Assembly (NCBI GenBank): GCA_022447585.1
Contig: JAKVAR010000009.1
Span: forward strand, 493,133 to 557,132
Length of the DNA: 64,000 nucleotides
Direction of reading: 5' to 3'
Origin: Crocinitomicaceae bacterium
GTDB taxonomy: Bacteria; Bacteroidota; Bacteroidia; Flavobacteriales_D; Crocinitomicaceae
A program made the translations under genes and the position numbers. Below are positions 37,654-46,674 of this stretch, piece by piece; the stretch's first letter is position 1, and each line of letters opens with the position of its first letter. The notes below the pieces were generated by a model. The model had not been told where the DNA came from and did not search any database. It was given only the letters and a program-made list of their open reading frames with translations.

Positions 37654-38823
37654 ATGGCAACAATAATCGAAATTCGTAAGAATAAAGTACATTCATTAGA
37701 AAGAAAACACCCTTGGATTTTTTCAGGAGCTATTAATTCTGATGTTTCAGAAATAGAAAATGGAGATGTCGTAACTGCAGTAAACAAGCGAGGGGACTTT
37801 CTGGCAAGAGGCCATTTTCAGCACGCCACGATCTCCGTACGGGTTTTAACTTTTAAAGATGAATCAATCGATCAAAATTTCTTCAATAAGCGCATAAGAA
37901 ATGCCGTAGATCTAAGAAAGAAACAAAATTTATTCCGAGGAGATAACAACATTTGTCGTTTAATCCATGGAGAGGGAGATAATTTACCGGGCTTAGTCGT
38001 AGATTATTATAATGGTGTTGCTGTTATCCAGTGTCATAGTATTGGAATGTTTAAATCTGTTAATACCATTGCCAACGCTTTAAAAACGGTTTTTGGAGAA
38101 GAATTAACTGCCATCTACTCAAAATCTTCAGACACTTTAAAGAAGGATGTCGAAGATAAATATCTCTTTGGGGAATGCGAAACACCCCATATCGCAATCG
38201 AGAACGGAGTTAAACTAAATATTGATTGGGTTCATGGTCAAAAAACTGGATTCTTCATTGACCAGCGAGAAAACCGACTATTACTGGCCAAATATGCGAA
38301 AGAAAAAAAAGTCTTGAATACATTTTGTTATTCCGGTGGATTTAGCCTTTTAGCATTAAACAATAGTGCAAAAGAGGTACACTCATTAGACAGTTCTAAG
38401 AAAGCAATCCTACTAACAGATGACAACATCGAACTAAACGGCTTCAAGTCCAAGCATAAGTCGATTGTAGCTGACGCTATGGAATATATGAAAGATTTAA
38501 AAAAAGAAGATTATGATATCATAATTCTTGACCCTCCTGCATTTGCTAAGCATAGAGATAAAAGACATAAAGCGATTCAGGGATATAAGCGCTTAAATGC
38601 GCATACAATAAGACAAATCAAACCGGGTGGAATCATTTTCACGTTCTCCTGTTCTCAAGTAGTGGATAAGAATCTTTTTACAAATACGATTATTGCCGCA
38701 TCGATTGAAGCAGGAAGAAATGTTCGAATTTTAGAGCAACTCCATCAACCGGCAGATCATCCAATTAACGCATTTCACCCTGAAGGAGAATATTTAAAAG
38801 GGTTAGTGATTCAAGTAGATTAA
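37654..38823 (+). CDS. Class I SAM-dependent rRNA methyltransferase, RlmI type
   Basis: About 389 residues from the ATG at 37654 ('MATIIEIRKNKVHS'). An N-terminal PUA domain ('HPWIFSGAI', residues 1-90) is followed by an EEHEE-like linker and a Rossmann methyltransferase domain with 'VLNTFCYSGGFSLLAL' and the catalytic 'IIILDPPAFAKHRDKRHK'. The organisation matches RlmI, which forms m5C1962 in 23S rRNA; however the family also contains proteins with other targets, so I give no symbol. It overlaps the MATE gene by one base. Confidence 0.88.
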   Translation: MATIIEIRKNKVHSLERKHPWIFSGAINSDVSEIENGDVVTAVNKRGDFLARGHFQHATISVRVLTFKDESIDQNFFNKRIRNAVDLRKKQNLFRGDNNICRLIHGEGDNLPGLVVDYYNGVAVIQCHSIGMFKSVNTIANALKTVFGEELTAIYSKSSDTLKKDVEDKYLFGECETPHIAIENGVKLNIDWVHGQKTGFFIDQRENRLLLAKYAKEKKVLNTFCYSGGFSLLALNNSAKEVHSLDSSKKAILLTDDNIELNGFKSKHKSIVADAMEYMKDLKKEDYDIIILDPPAFAKHRDKRHKAIQGYKRLNAHTIRQIKPGGIIFTFSCSQVVDKNLFTNTIIAASIEAGRNVRILEQLHQPADHPINAFHPEGEYLKGLVIQVD

Positions 38824-40151
38824 TGTTAGACTTAAAATATAGATCCATACTAGCCATGGCCATACCTTTAATGGCGTCTACTTTTATACAATCTATTGTT
38901 TTAATTACTGATTCATCATTCTTAAGTCGGTATGACACCATCGCATTCGATGCTGTAGGAAATGGTGGATTAATTTATATCACATTATTTATGGCTCTCG
39001 TTGGAGTTTCTGATGGAGCTCAAATATTAATGGCTAGAAGACTTGGGGAGAACAAAGAACATAGATTAGCTCGAATATTTGGAACAACAATTTTCACTAA
39101 CCTTTGTATTTCTTTAGTTCTATTTGGAATCGTGATGTTCATTGCTCCTCCATTAATTAAAGGCTACTCACATATTGAGAAAATCGCAAATGGTCAGATT
39201 GAATATTTAAACATTCGTTCTTTTGGCTTTTTCTTCGCTATGATTTCTTTAGCTATTAATGCTTATCTCATGGCTATAGGAAGAACAAGTATCGTATTAT
39301 TAAGCGCAGTATTCATAGCCATTTCTAATATTGGCCTAGATTATGTCTTAATTTTTGGGAATTCGATATTTCCAACGATGGGGTTGAAGGGTGCTGCTTT
39401 AGCTTCAACATTATCAGATGGAGTCGGAATGATCTTTTTAATCGTCGCAATAGCTATAAGTAAAAAGCAAAAACGTCATAGGTTATTCACAGAGCTATCC
39501 TACAACTATCAATCGTTTAAAGAAGTTATACGTATTGGAAGCCCAATAATTTTACAAGGAATTACTGCACTTGCTACTTGGACAGTTTTTTTCATTTGGA
39601 TTGAACAAATGGGAGAATACGAATTAACGATATCACAAACCATTAGATCAATGTATTTCCTTGCTTTTGTTCCTATATGGGGTTTTGGTGCAACGACAAA
39701 AACCTATGTGAGTCAGTATCTCGGTAAGGGAGATATAAAAAGTGTTAAAACAGCGATTTTAAGAATTCAACTTCTATCTCTATTATTCCTGTTCATATTC
39801 TTTCATGGATCCATCTTGTATCCAGAAAAACTAATTGGCCTAATCAATCCAAATGAAATGTACATGGAAGATAGTGCAGAAATTCTTCGTTTTGTTTCAG
39901 GATCTGTTGTAATTTATTCATTTGGGAGTGTTTTATTTCAAACTATCAACGGAAGCGGTAATACAAAATTCACTTTATTTATTGAATTAATCTCGGTTGC
40001 TGTATATATCATATCCGCATTCATACTCATTAAGATAGTTGAAGCGGATATATTCTGGGTATGGTCAGTTGAATACATTTATTTTATTTGTATGGGGTTA
40101 TTTTCTGTATTCTATTTGAAATTTTTTAATTGGGAAAAAAAGCAATTATGA
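38823..40151 (+). CDS. MATE family efflux transporter
   Basis: A 442-residue protein with twelve predicted helices in two six-helix halves. It has the N-terminal 'AMAIPLMASTFIQSIVLITD' and the mid-protein 'FGTTIFTNLCISLVLFG' typical of MATE antiporters, which expel drugs or metabolites using Na+ or H+ gradients. The substrate is unknown. It overlaps the fmt start by four bases (ATGA). Confidence 0.9.
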   Translation: MLDLKYRSILAMAIPLMASTFIQSIVLITDSSFLSRYDTIAFDAVGNGGLIYITLFMALVGVSDGAQILMARRLGENKEHRLARIFGTTIFTNLCISLVLFGIVMFIAPPLIKGYSHIEKIANGQIEYLNIRSFGFFFAMISLAINAYLMAIGRTSIVLLSAVFIAISNIGLDYVLIFGNSIFPTMGLKGAALASTLSDGVGMIFLIVAIAISKKQKRHRLFTELSYNYQSFKEVIRIGSPIILQGITALATWTVFFIWIEQMGEYELTISQTIRSMYFLAFVPIWGFGATTKTYVSQYLGKGDIKSVKTAILRIQLLSLLFLFIFFHGSILYPEKLIGLINPNEMYMEDSAEILRFVSGSVVIYSFGSVLFQTINGSGNTKFTLFIELISVAVYIISAFILIKIVEADIFWVWSVEYIYFICMGLFSVFYLKFFNWEKKQL

Positions 40152-41113
40152 CAAAAGACAATAGCATTGTATTCATGGGAACCCCAGAGTTTGCTGTAGA
40201 AATACTAAAACATTTGCATATAAATGGTGTCCGTATAAAAGGAGTAATTACAGCACCGGACAAACCAGCAGGAAGAGGAAGAAAGATAAACCAGAGTGCA
40301 GTTAAATCATATGCGGTAGAACAAAACTTGAACATTCTTCAGCCTACAAATCTAAAAGACCCTGAATTTATTCAAGAATTACAGAATCTGAACGCTGACC
40401 TATTCGTTGTAGTTGCATTTAGAATGCTACCTGAAGTTGTTTGGAATATGCCCATTAAAGGAACAATAAACCTGCATGCGTCATTGCTTCCAAACTATAG
40501 AGGTGCTGCTCCAATAAACTGGGCTATTATTAATGGAGAATCAGTAACAGGAGTAACAACATTTTTTATTGAAAAAGAAATTGACACTGGAAAAATTATT
40601 GACCAAGAAAAGCTAGAAATTGGCGAAGATGAAAATATCGGCAGTCTATACAGTAGACTCATGAAATTAGGGAGTACTGTGATGCTAAAAACTGTAAGGA
40701 CGATTTTCGAAAATGATATAAAAGGGATAGCGCAAAATGAGTTTATGAATTCGAAAAGACTACCTGCCCCTAAGATTTTTAAAAATGATTGTTTAATTAA
40801 TTTTAATCGATCAGCATTTGATGTCCATAACTTCATCCGTGGACTATCGCCCTACCCTGGTGCTTGGCTTAAAGTTAAGGATTTGAAGAAAGGCGAAATT
40901 AAAACTATGAAACTTTATAGTTCACACACTTCTAGTATAAATTCAGTTAATGACAATAAAATTATAATGGGAGAAGATGGATTATTGTTTCCTTGTCAGG
41001 ATTATTACATCATAATTGATCAAATTCAAGCAGAGGGAAAACGAAAAATGTCCTTTAAAGATTATATTGCAGGAAATAGTATCGAAAACCTTGTTATATA
41101 TAGAGAATCGTGA
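40148..41113 (+). CDS. fmt: Methionyl-tRNA formyltransferase
   Basis: A 321-residue Fmt that formylates initiator Met-tRNA using 10-formyl-THF. Conserved sites: 'FMGTPEFAVEIL' near the N-terminus, 'INLHASLLPNYRGAAPINWA' (catalytic Asn/His/Asp region, about residue 105) and the C-terminal OB-like domain ('PYPGAWLKV'). I use the ATG at 40148, which makes the usual ATGA overlap with the MATE stop; an upstream TTG is not needed. Confidence 0.95.
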   Translation: MTKDNSIVFMGTPEFAVEILKHLHINGVRIKGVITAPDKPAGRGRKINQSAVKSYAVEQNLNILQPTNLKDPEFIQELQNLNADLFVVVAFRMLPEVVWNMPIKGTINLHASLLPNYRGAAPINWAIINGESVTGVTTFFIEKEIDTGKIIDQEKLEIGEDENIGSLYSRLMKLGSTVMLKTVRTIFENDIKGIAQNEFMNSKRLPAPKIFKNDCLINFNRSAFDVHNFIRGLSPYPGAWLKVKDLKKGEIKTMKLYSSHTSSINSVNDNKIIMGEDGLLFPCQDYYIIIDQIQAEGKRKMSFKDYIAGNSIENLVIYRES

Positions 41114-41184
41114 CTTTATTTATTCGACGATAAAATAAAGCCATTTGTCGAAAACGCCTTTATTTACGGTGTTTTTGGAGGACG

Positions 41185-41215
41185 TTATCAACAAATAAGC
41201 TCTTTTATCAACAAA
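41185..41215 (+). repeat. Two 11-bp direct repeats upstream of the HU promoter (DnaA-box-like)
   Basis: TTATCAACAAA occurs at 41185-41195 and again at 41205-41215, start-to-start 20 bases, or about two helical turns. Each contains TTATCAACA, one base from the DnaA-box TTATCCACA. They end 26 bases before the -33 element of the HU gene, so they could be an operator. Confidence 0.5.
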
Positions 41216-41240
41216 AACCCGCATTTTTTAGCTAAAACCC

Positions 41241-41270
41241 TTGCCTGGTAAGGATATTACAATATATTTG
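41241..41270 (+). promoter_or_regulatory. Bacteroidota-type promoter of the HU gene
   Basis: TTG (41241-41243), a 19-base spacer and TATATTTG (41263-41270) match the consensus of the primary sigma factor in this phylum. The -7 element is 38 bases before the HU ATG. This is one of the best promoter matches in the window. Confidence 0.85.
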
Positions 41271-41308
41271 TTGAGACAATTTTTTTAACAAACTAAAAAA
41301 ACCAAACT

Positions 41309-41581
41309 ATGAACAAAGCAGAATTAATTGATGCAATTGCATCTGACGCTGGATTATCAAAAGCTGATGCAAAAAGAGCATTAGATGGATTCGTTAATGC
41401 TACTACTGGAGCATTGAAAAAAGGAGATAGAATCTCTTTAGTAGGTTTCGGATCTTTTTCTGTATCTAACAGAGCAGCTAGAACTGGTCGTAACCCTCAG
41501 ACAGGTAAAGAGATCAAAATCGCTGCTAAAAACGTTGTACGTTTTAAAGCAGGTTCTGATTTACAAGGAAAAGTAAACTAA
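41309..41581 (+). CDS. hup: HU family DNA-binding protein
   Basis: A 90-residue HU protein, a dimeric nucleoid protein that bends DNA. The sequence starts '[20 protein letters not shown]', has the core '[17 protein letters not shown]' and the beta-arm motif '[18 protein letters not shown]', closing '[14 protein letters not shown]'. It stands alone between a strong promoter and a strong terminator, as expected for an abundant protein. Confidence 0.97.
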   Translation: MNKAELIDAIASDAGLSKADAKRALDGFVNATTGALKKGDRISLVGFGSFSVSNRAARTGRNPQTGKEIKIAAKNVVRFKAGSDLQGKVN

Positions 41582-41600
41582 GAATATCTTAAGTTATCTA

Positions 41601-41629
41601 AAGGGAATCAATTGATTCCCTTTTTTTTT
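41601..41629 (+). terminator. Rho-independent terminator of the HU gene
   Basis: A perfect 22-base palindrome (41601-41622, two 11-base halves, effective four-base loop) followed by T residues to 41629. It begins 20 bases after the HU stop. Confidence 0.92.
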
Positions 41630-41647
41630 GTTTTAAACATTTTAAAT

Positions 41648-42328
41648 ATGACAATTGACGAGAAAGTATTGGCCGAATTTTATGACATTATTACAGCGAG
41701 TAAAATGGAGAAATATGAGCATATTGCTTCGGAAAGAACCAAGCACATTACAATTGTCATGGAGAACATTCAAAAAGATCACAATGCCTCTGCTGTTCTT
41801 CGCACATGTGATTGTTTTGGAATACAAAACCTACATGCAATAGAAAAATCTGTAAACTATGAAATCCAACGCGATATCGCTCTGGGTGCTGGAAATTGGG
41901 TTGACTTACATTCTCATTCCAATGGTGTTTCTCCGACTAAAAACTGTTTAACCGAATTAAAACAAAAAGGATATCAAATAATAGCGACTTCACCTCACAC
42001 TGAGCGCTCAATTCAAGACCTTGATATCACACAACCAATTGCTTTAGTTTTCGGAACTGAAAAGCATGGGATTTCTAAAGAAACTGAAGAATATGCGGAC
42101 CAATTAGTCAAAATTCCTATGTATGGTTTCACAGAAAGTTTCAACATTAGTGTTTCTGCTGCAATCGCATTAAATATACTAAGAACTAAACTACAAAATT
42201 CAGATATAAATTGGAAGTTATCAGAAGATGAACAAGTTTCTTTAAAGATAAAATGGTGCACAAAAATACTCCGTGACGGAGAAAATATAGAGAAAGAAAT
42301 TAGAAGGCGATTAATTGAAAAAGAATAA
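41648..42328 (+). CDS. trmH: tRNA/rRNA 2'-O-methyltransferase, TrmH type
   Basis: About 226 residues from the ATG at 41648; earlier in-frame codons overlap the HU terminator. SPOUT-class methyltransferase with motif 1 'DHNASAVLRTCDCFGIQNLH', motif 2 'IALVFGTEKHGISKE' and motif 3 'IPMYGFTESFNISVSAAIAL'. This combination plus the N-terminal helix matches TrmH, which makes Gm18 in tRNA. The C-terminal helical extension is also as in TrmH. Confidence 0.88.
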   Translation: MTIDEKVLAEFYDIITASKMEKYEHIASERTKHITIVMENIQKDHNASAVLRTCDCFGIQNLHAIEKSVNYEIQRDIALGAGNWVDLHSHSNGVSPTKNCLTELKQKGYQIIATSPHTERSIQDLDITQPIALVFGTEKHGISKETEEYADQLVKIPMYGFTESFNISVSAAIALNILRTKLQNSDINWKLSEDEQVSLKIKWCTKILRDGENIEKEIRRRLIEKE

Positions 42329-42331
42329 TAT

Positions 42332-42339
42332 TATATTTG
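42332..42339 (+). promoter_or_regulatory. Probable -7 promoter element of the THX gene
   Basis: TATATTTG matches TAnnTTTG and lies 40 bases before the THX ATG at 42380, just after the TrmH stop. A TTG at 42315-42317 is a possible but close -33 element (14-base spacer). Confidence 0.5.
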
Positions 42340-42379
42340 TGTATCAATCATTTACTAAACTATATTATACCAAAAAATT

Positions 42380-42682
42380 ATGGGGAAAGGAGACAAAAAG
42401 TCAAAAAAAGGAAAAAGAGCAATGGGGTCTTATGGAGTATCCCGTAAAAGAAAGAGTTCTACTCCAATAATTGAGGCAGCTCCTAAACCAAAGAAAAAGG
42501 CCGCTCCTAAGAAAAAAGTGGATGACGTTGAAGCGCCGGCGAAAAAAACTGCTGCGAAGAAGCCAGCTGCGAAAAAAACGACTACAACGAAAAAGGCTGC
42601 TGCACCCAAAAAAGCTACTGCGAAAAAGACAACCGCCAAGAAATCAACAACTAAAAAAGCCTCCGAAAAAAAAGAGGATTAA
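42380..42682 (+). CDS. Ribosomal protein bTHX with a histone-H1-like Lys/Ala/Pro tail
   Basis: A 100-residue, extremely basic protein. The first 26 residues ('MGKGDKKSKKGKRAMGSYGV' and 'RKRK') match 30S ribosomal protein THX, normally a 25-60 residue peptide that sits in the head of the small subunit. From about residue 30 the protein becomes a repeat tail of 'KKAAPKKK', 'AKKTAAKKPAAKK' and 'TAKKTTAKKSTTKK' units like bacterial histone-H1-like proteins, ending acidic ('EKKED'). It is monocistronic with its own promoter and terminator. Whether the tail acts on rRNA or DNA is unknown. Confidence 0.75.
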   Translation: MGKGDKKSKKGKRAMGSYGVSRKRKSSTPIIEAAPKPKKKAAPKKKVDDVEAPAKKTAAKKPAAKKTTTTKKAAAPKKATAKKTTAKKSTTKKASEKKED

Positions 42683-42689
42683 ATATATG

Positions 42690-42718
42690 GGCTGCCTGAT
42701 TTGGCAGCCTTTTTTTTT
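42690..42718 (+). terminator. Rho-independent terminator of the THX gene
   Basis: Seven-bp GC-rich stem (42690-42696 with 42703-42709) with six-base loop, then nine T residues to 42718. It begins eight bases after the stop and ends 22 bases before the serC ATG. Confidence 0.92.
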
Positions 42719-42740
42719 GATTAATTTTACATAAAAAAGA

Positions 42741-43808
42741 ATGAAACATAATTTTGGTGCTGGACCATGCATTCTTCCTCAGCAAGTTTTTAAAGAAGCC
42801 GCGAATGCAGTTTTAGATTTCAATGGCCTTTCGCTACTTGAAATATCTCATAGAAGCCCTAGCTTCGTTGATGTAATGGAAGAAGCTCAATCACTCGTAA
42901 AAGAAGCACTGAATGTACCTAATGGGTATACAGTATTATTTCTTCAAGGCGGAGCATCATTAGCTTTTACAATCTCTGCTTTAAATATGATGAGAGATAA
43001 AAAGAAGGCTGGATATATAAATACCGGAACATGGGCTAAAGGAGCTATCAATGAGGCAAAAGCGGTTGGAATAGATGTCAATGTTTTTGCAAGTTCTGAA
43101 GACAAAAATTTCAATTATATTCCGAAAAATATCGTCATTCCGAATGATGTCGATTTCATACACTACACTTCGAACAACACCATTTTTGGCACGCAATTCC
43201 AAAAAACAATTGAAACGGAGCTGCCTTTAGTTTGTGATATGTCATCAGATATATTCTCCAAGAAAATTGATATTTCTAAATATGACTTGATTTATGCTGG
43301 AGCTCAAAAAAATCTGGGCCCTGCAGGAACAACATTATACATTGTTAAAGATACAATCCTAGGGAAGTCTTCATCTGATTTCATGCCTAAGTATTTAAAT
43401 CTAAAAAATCATGTAGACAAAGGATCTATGCTTAATACTCCTCCGGTTTTCTCTATTTACACTTCAATGTTAAACCTACGAGATTTAATTAAAAATGGAG
43501 GTGTAGAAGCTGCAGGAGAAAGAAATAATGCGAAGGCAGAGTTATTATATCATGAAATTGATTCTAACCCTTTATTTAATGCGGCTGTACAAGGTGAAGA
43601 TAGATCTAAAATGAACGTTACTTTCTTAATGAACGACGAATCAAATAAAGACAAGTTTGATAAAGCCTGGAACGACGCTGGTATCGTTGGGTTAAAAGGA
43701 CACAGATCAGTTGGAGGTTACCGAGCTTCAATGTATAACGCCTTAACTATAGATAGCGTGAAAGTATTAACTGAGGTAATGAACGAATTTACAAGAAAAA
43801 ACGGTTAA
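42741..43808 (+). CDS. serC: Phosphoserine aminotransferase
   Basis: A 355-residue SerC, which makes 3-phosphoserine in serine synthesis and acts on phosphohydroxythreonine in the B6 pathway. Landmarks are the start 'HNFGAGPCILPQQVF', 'VLFLQGGASLAF', the PLP lysine in 'YAGAQKNLGPAG' (near residue 190) and the C-terminal 'GHRSVGGYRASMYNAL'. First gene of a rightward run serC-serA-DUF1015-YggS-DUF1684. Confidence 0.97.
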   Translation: MKHNFGAGPCILPQQVFKEAANAVLDFNGLSLLEISHRSPSFVDVMEEAQSLVKEALNVPNGYTVLFLQGGASLAFTISALNMMRDKKKAGYINTGTWAKGAINEAKAVGIDVNVFASSEDKNFNYIPKNIVIPNDVDFIHYTSNNTIFGTQFQKTIETELPLVCDMSSDIFSKKIDISKYDLIYAGAQKNLGPAGTTLYIVKDTILGKSSSDFMPKYLNLKNHVDKGSMLNTPPVFSIYTSMLNLRDLIKNGGVEAAGERNNAKAELLYHEIDSNPLFNAAVQGEDRSKMNVTFLMNDESNKDKFDKAWNDAGIVGLKGHRSVGGYRASMYNALTIDSVKVLTEVMNEFTRKNG

Positions 43809-44765
43809 ATGAATATTTTAGCAAATGACGGTATTTCTCAAGCAGGAATAGAAGTACTAGAAGCAGCAGGACATAATGTTATCACTAAAAATGTAAGTCA
43901 AGACAACTTAATTGAATACATTAACGCAGAAAACATTAAAGTGTTACTTGTCCGATCGGCAACAACAGCCCGAAAAGAACTAATTGATGCTTGCCCAAAC
44001 CTAAAATTAATTGGACGAGGCGGTGTCGGAATGGATAATATTGATGTAGATTATGCGCGTTCTGTTGGCCGTGTAATTATAAATACACCCGCTGCCTCTT
44101 CTCAATCAGTAGCCGAATTAGTGCTAGGCCAATTAACGGCGATATCTAGATCACTTCATGATTCTTTCAATAATATGGAGTCAGGGGATTTTAAAACACT
44201 AAAAAAGAAATATGCCAAAGGCGTAGAGTTAAGAGGCAAAAAATTGGTAATCGTAGGATTTGGGAGAATTGGTCAAAGTGTTGCTTCATATGCAATAGGT
44301 GTTGGTATGAATGTTAGTGCTGTAGACCATTTCAATGATCCGTGCAAGATTGAATTGGCATTGGGTAATAATACTTCAGCTTCTGTTACCATTACCCCAT
44401 CTTCAAACATGTTGGAGGAAATAAAAGATGCCGATTATATTTCACTTCATATTCCTAAACAAGCCGACGGTTCTGCTGTAATTACAAAATCTGAATTCGA
44501 CAAAATGAAGGATGGTGTTCGCATAGTGAATGCATCTCGCGGCGGTGTTATCAATGAGGATGATTTAATTGAAGCATTGAACAATGGTAAAGTAGCTGCT
44601 ACTGCTCTTGATGTTTATGAAAATGAGCCTAACCCAAGAAAGGACCTTCTATCTCACCCTTCTATAGCATGTACTCCTCACATTGGTGCTGCAACTTTGG
44701 AAGCCCAAGATAGAATTGGGACGGAATTGGCTCATAAAATAATTGCTGAATTCGATAAGAAATAG
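43809..44765 (+). CDS. serA: D-3-phosphoglycerate dehydrogenase, short form without ACT domain
   Basis: A 318-residue D-isomer-specific 2-hydroxyacid dehydrogenase, starting immediately after the serC stop. NAD-binding 'LVIVGFGRIGQSVASYA' is near residue 140, and the catalytic Arg, Glu and His occur in 'VNASRGGVINEDDL', 'DVYENEP' and 'CTPHIGAATLEAQ'. It ends at the catalytic domain, so it lacks the serine-sensing ACT domain of longer SerA proteins. The serC neighbour makes the phosphoglycerate role near certain. Confidence 0.94.
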   Translation: MNILANDGISQAGIEVLEAAGHNVITKNVSQDNLIEYINAENIKVLLVRSATTARKELIDACPNLKLIGRGGVGMDNIDVDYARSVGRVIINTPAASSQSVAELVLGQLTAISRSLHDSFNNMESGDFKTLKKKYAKGVELRGKKLVIVGFGRIGQSVASYAIGVGMNVSAVDHFNDPCKIELALGNNTSASVTITPSSNMLEEIKDADYISLHIPKQADGSAVITKSEFDKMKDGVRIVNASRGGVINEDDLIEALNNGKVAATALDVYENEPNPRKDLLSHPSIACTPHIGAATLEAQDRIGTELAHKIIAEFDKK

Positions 44766-44779
44766 TTTCTTTAGGATTC

Positions 44780-46018
44780 ATGACAAAAATAAGTCCATTC
44801 AAGGCAATTAGACCAATGAGAGATAAGGCGCATTTAGTTGCGACAAGACCTTATTATGCCTATAAAAAAAGTGTTTTAGAGGCTAAACAGAAACATAATC
44901 CATATACATTCTTACATATAATCAATCCGGAATTTGGTAATGAAAAAATTACAGATATTTACTCCGAAGAACGATTTAATTTAATCTCAAAAGCGTACGA
45001 AGATTTTATTCAAAAGGGTGTTCTAATTCAGGATAAAAAACCTCATTTCTATATCTATAGGCAAACGAAAGGTCAGAATGAATACCTAGGAATTGTTGCA
45101 GGAGCGAGTATTGAAGAATACAAGAATGAGACAATAAAAAAACACGAGGCAACAATCACCAAGCGTGAAACTATGTTTAAGAATTACCTGGATATTGTTG
45201 GGTATAATGCTGAGCCTGTGCTTCTCTCCTACTATGACCCGAATGATGAAATCGACCTGTTGTTAGAGGAAAAAATAAAAGATAGACCAGAATATGAATT
45301 CAGAACAACTGATGAGGTCAAACATGAACTTTGGTTATTTCATTCATCTGAATCTGAAAAAGTAATTCGTGCTTTTGATAGTATTAAATCTGCATACATT
45401 GCCGATGGACATCATAGATCTGCATCATCTGCCGGACTAAAAGATTACAGAGAGTCTAGAGGATTAGATCACTATCCAAACGAAGATTTTTTCTTGGCTT
45501 TCTTTATCAATGAGCGCAGGTTGCAAATCATGGAATATAATCGGTTGGTAAAATCTTTAAACGGAATTTCCACAGAAGAGTTGTTAACCAAACTATCCTC
45601 AAATTTTCAAATAGATCAACTAACTTCTCCAGAAAAACCCTCAAAGGAGCACGAATTCACTATGTACCTAGATCATAATTGGTATAAATTAACTTGCTTT
45701 TCTGAAATTATTGATGAATCACACCCCGTAAAAGGACTTGATGCTGAAATATTGACAAGAGCAGTTTTAGAACCCATTTTTGGTATTTCAAATTTGAAAT
45801 CTGACACAAACATTGCCTTTGTAAGTGGGAATGAAAATATCACAATAACCGCAAATAAAATTGATAATGGATTGTTTGATGTAGGATTCTTTCTTTATCC
45901 AGTAACCATTGAGCAAGTTAAAGCAGTTGCGGACAACAATATGACAATGCCACCAAAATCTACTTGGGTAGAACCAAAACTTCGCAGTGGGTTAACAATT
46001 TACAACATCAACGAATGA
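44780..46018 (+). CDS. DUF1015 family protein
   Basis: A 412-residue DUF1015 protein. It opens 'ISPFKAIRPMRDKAHLVATR' and contains 'IYRQTKGQNEYLGIVAG' and the conserved 'AYIADGHHRSASSAGL' near residue 210. The family commonly follows serC-serA in Bacteroidota and related phyla, suggesting a role connected to serine metabolism, but no activity is established. It overlaps the YggS-family gene by four bases. Confidence 0.9.
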   Translation: MTKISPFKAIRPMRDKAHLVATRPYYAYKKSVLEAKQKHNPYTFLHIINPEFGNEKITDIYSEERFNLISKAYEDFIQKGVLIQDKKPHFYIYRQTKGQNEYLGIVAGASIEEYKNETIKKHEATITKRETMFKNYLDIVGYNAEPVLLSYYDPNDEIDLLLEEKIKDRPEYEFRTTDEVKHELWLFHSSESEKVIRAFDSIKSAYIADGHHRSASSAGLKDYRESRGLDHYPNEDFFLAFFINERRLQIMEYNRLVKSLNGISTEELLTKLSSNFQIDQLTSPEKPSKEHEFTMYLDHNWYKLTCFSEIIDESHPVKGLDAEILTRAVLEPIFGISNLKSDTNIAFVSGNENITITANKIDNGLFDVGFFLYPVTIEQVKAVADNNMTMPPKSTWVEPKLRSGLTIYNINE

Positions 46019-46674
46019 TAAAAGAGAATTTACAAGCTATTCGCGCGACTATTCCTAAAAATGTTACACTTGTTGCTGTTTCTAAAACCAAGCCAATTGA
46101 AATGATTCAAGAGCTATACGATACAGGTCAACGTATATTTGGTGAAAACAAAGTTCAGGAATTGGTTGAAAAAAACGAACAATTACCAAATGATATAAAT
46201 TGGCATCTAATTGGCCATCTACAATCCAATAAAGTAAAATATATCGCTTCTTTCGTCAGTATGATTCATTCAGTTGACTCAATGAAGCTATTGAATGAAA
46301 TTAACAAGCAAGCGCTAAAAAACGATCGCGTAATTGATTGTTTGCTTCAATTCCACATTGCTGAAGAAGATTCTAAATTTGGACTGACACTGGAGTCTGC
46401 CAGAGAACTTTTAAGTTCAAAAGAGTTTGCTGAGATGCGGAATGTTTCTATCAGGGGAGTCATGGGAATGGCAACTTTTACAGAGGATGAAGAACAAGTA
46501 AGAGAGGAGTTTAGAACCTTAGAAAACTATTTCCATGTAATCCAAAGTCACTACTTTAAATTCAATCCTAACTTTGAACATATTTCAATGGGTATGAGTG
46601 GTGATTACAAACTAGCCATAGAAGAAGGTAGCACAATGGTGCGAGTAGGAAGCTCTATATTTGGAACAAGATGA
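46015..46674 (+). CDS. YggS-family PLP homeostasis protein
   Basis: About 219 residues from the ATG at 46015 (ATGA overlap with the DUF1015 gene). Members bind pyridoxal phosphate through a lysine, here in 'TLVAVSKTKPIEMI' near residue 20, and stabilise cellular PLP pools without a known catalytic reaction. Other family marks are 'FGENKVQELVEKNEQLP', 'WHLIGHLQSNKVKYI' and 'SMGMSGDYKLAIEEGSTMVR'. A link to PLP-dependent SerC in the same run is plausible. Confidence 0.94.
   Translation: MIKENLQAIRATIPKNVTLVAVSKTKPIEMIQELYDTGQRIFGENKVQELVEKNEQLPNDINWHLIGHLQSNKVKYIASFVSMIHSVDSMKLLNEINKQALKNDRVIDCLLQFHIAEEDSKFGLTLESARELLSSKEFAEMRNVSIRGVMGMATFTEDEEQVREEFRTLENYFHVIQSHYFKFNPNFEHISMGMSGDYKLAIEEGSTMVRVGSSIFGTR

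Noticed and set aside
41114-41140. Hairpin after fmt (8-bp stem, 11-base loop) as a terminator
   Set aside because: Stem is almost all A/T and is not followed by a U-run.
42430-42639. Open frame opposite the THX gene encoding a Phe/Val/Ala-rich product
   Set aside because: It is the complement of repeated Lys/Ala codons; the composition is a shadow of the real basic protein, and it has no start context of its own.
42471-42734. Alternative plus-strand frame inside the THX gene, Arg/Lys/Leu-rich
   Set aside because: Frame-shifted reading of the same AAG/GCT repeats; it runs through the terminator.
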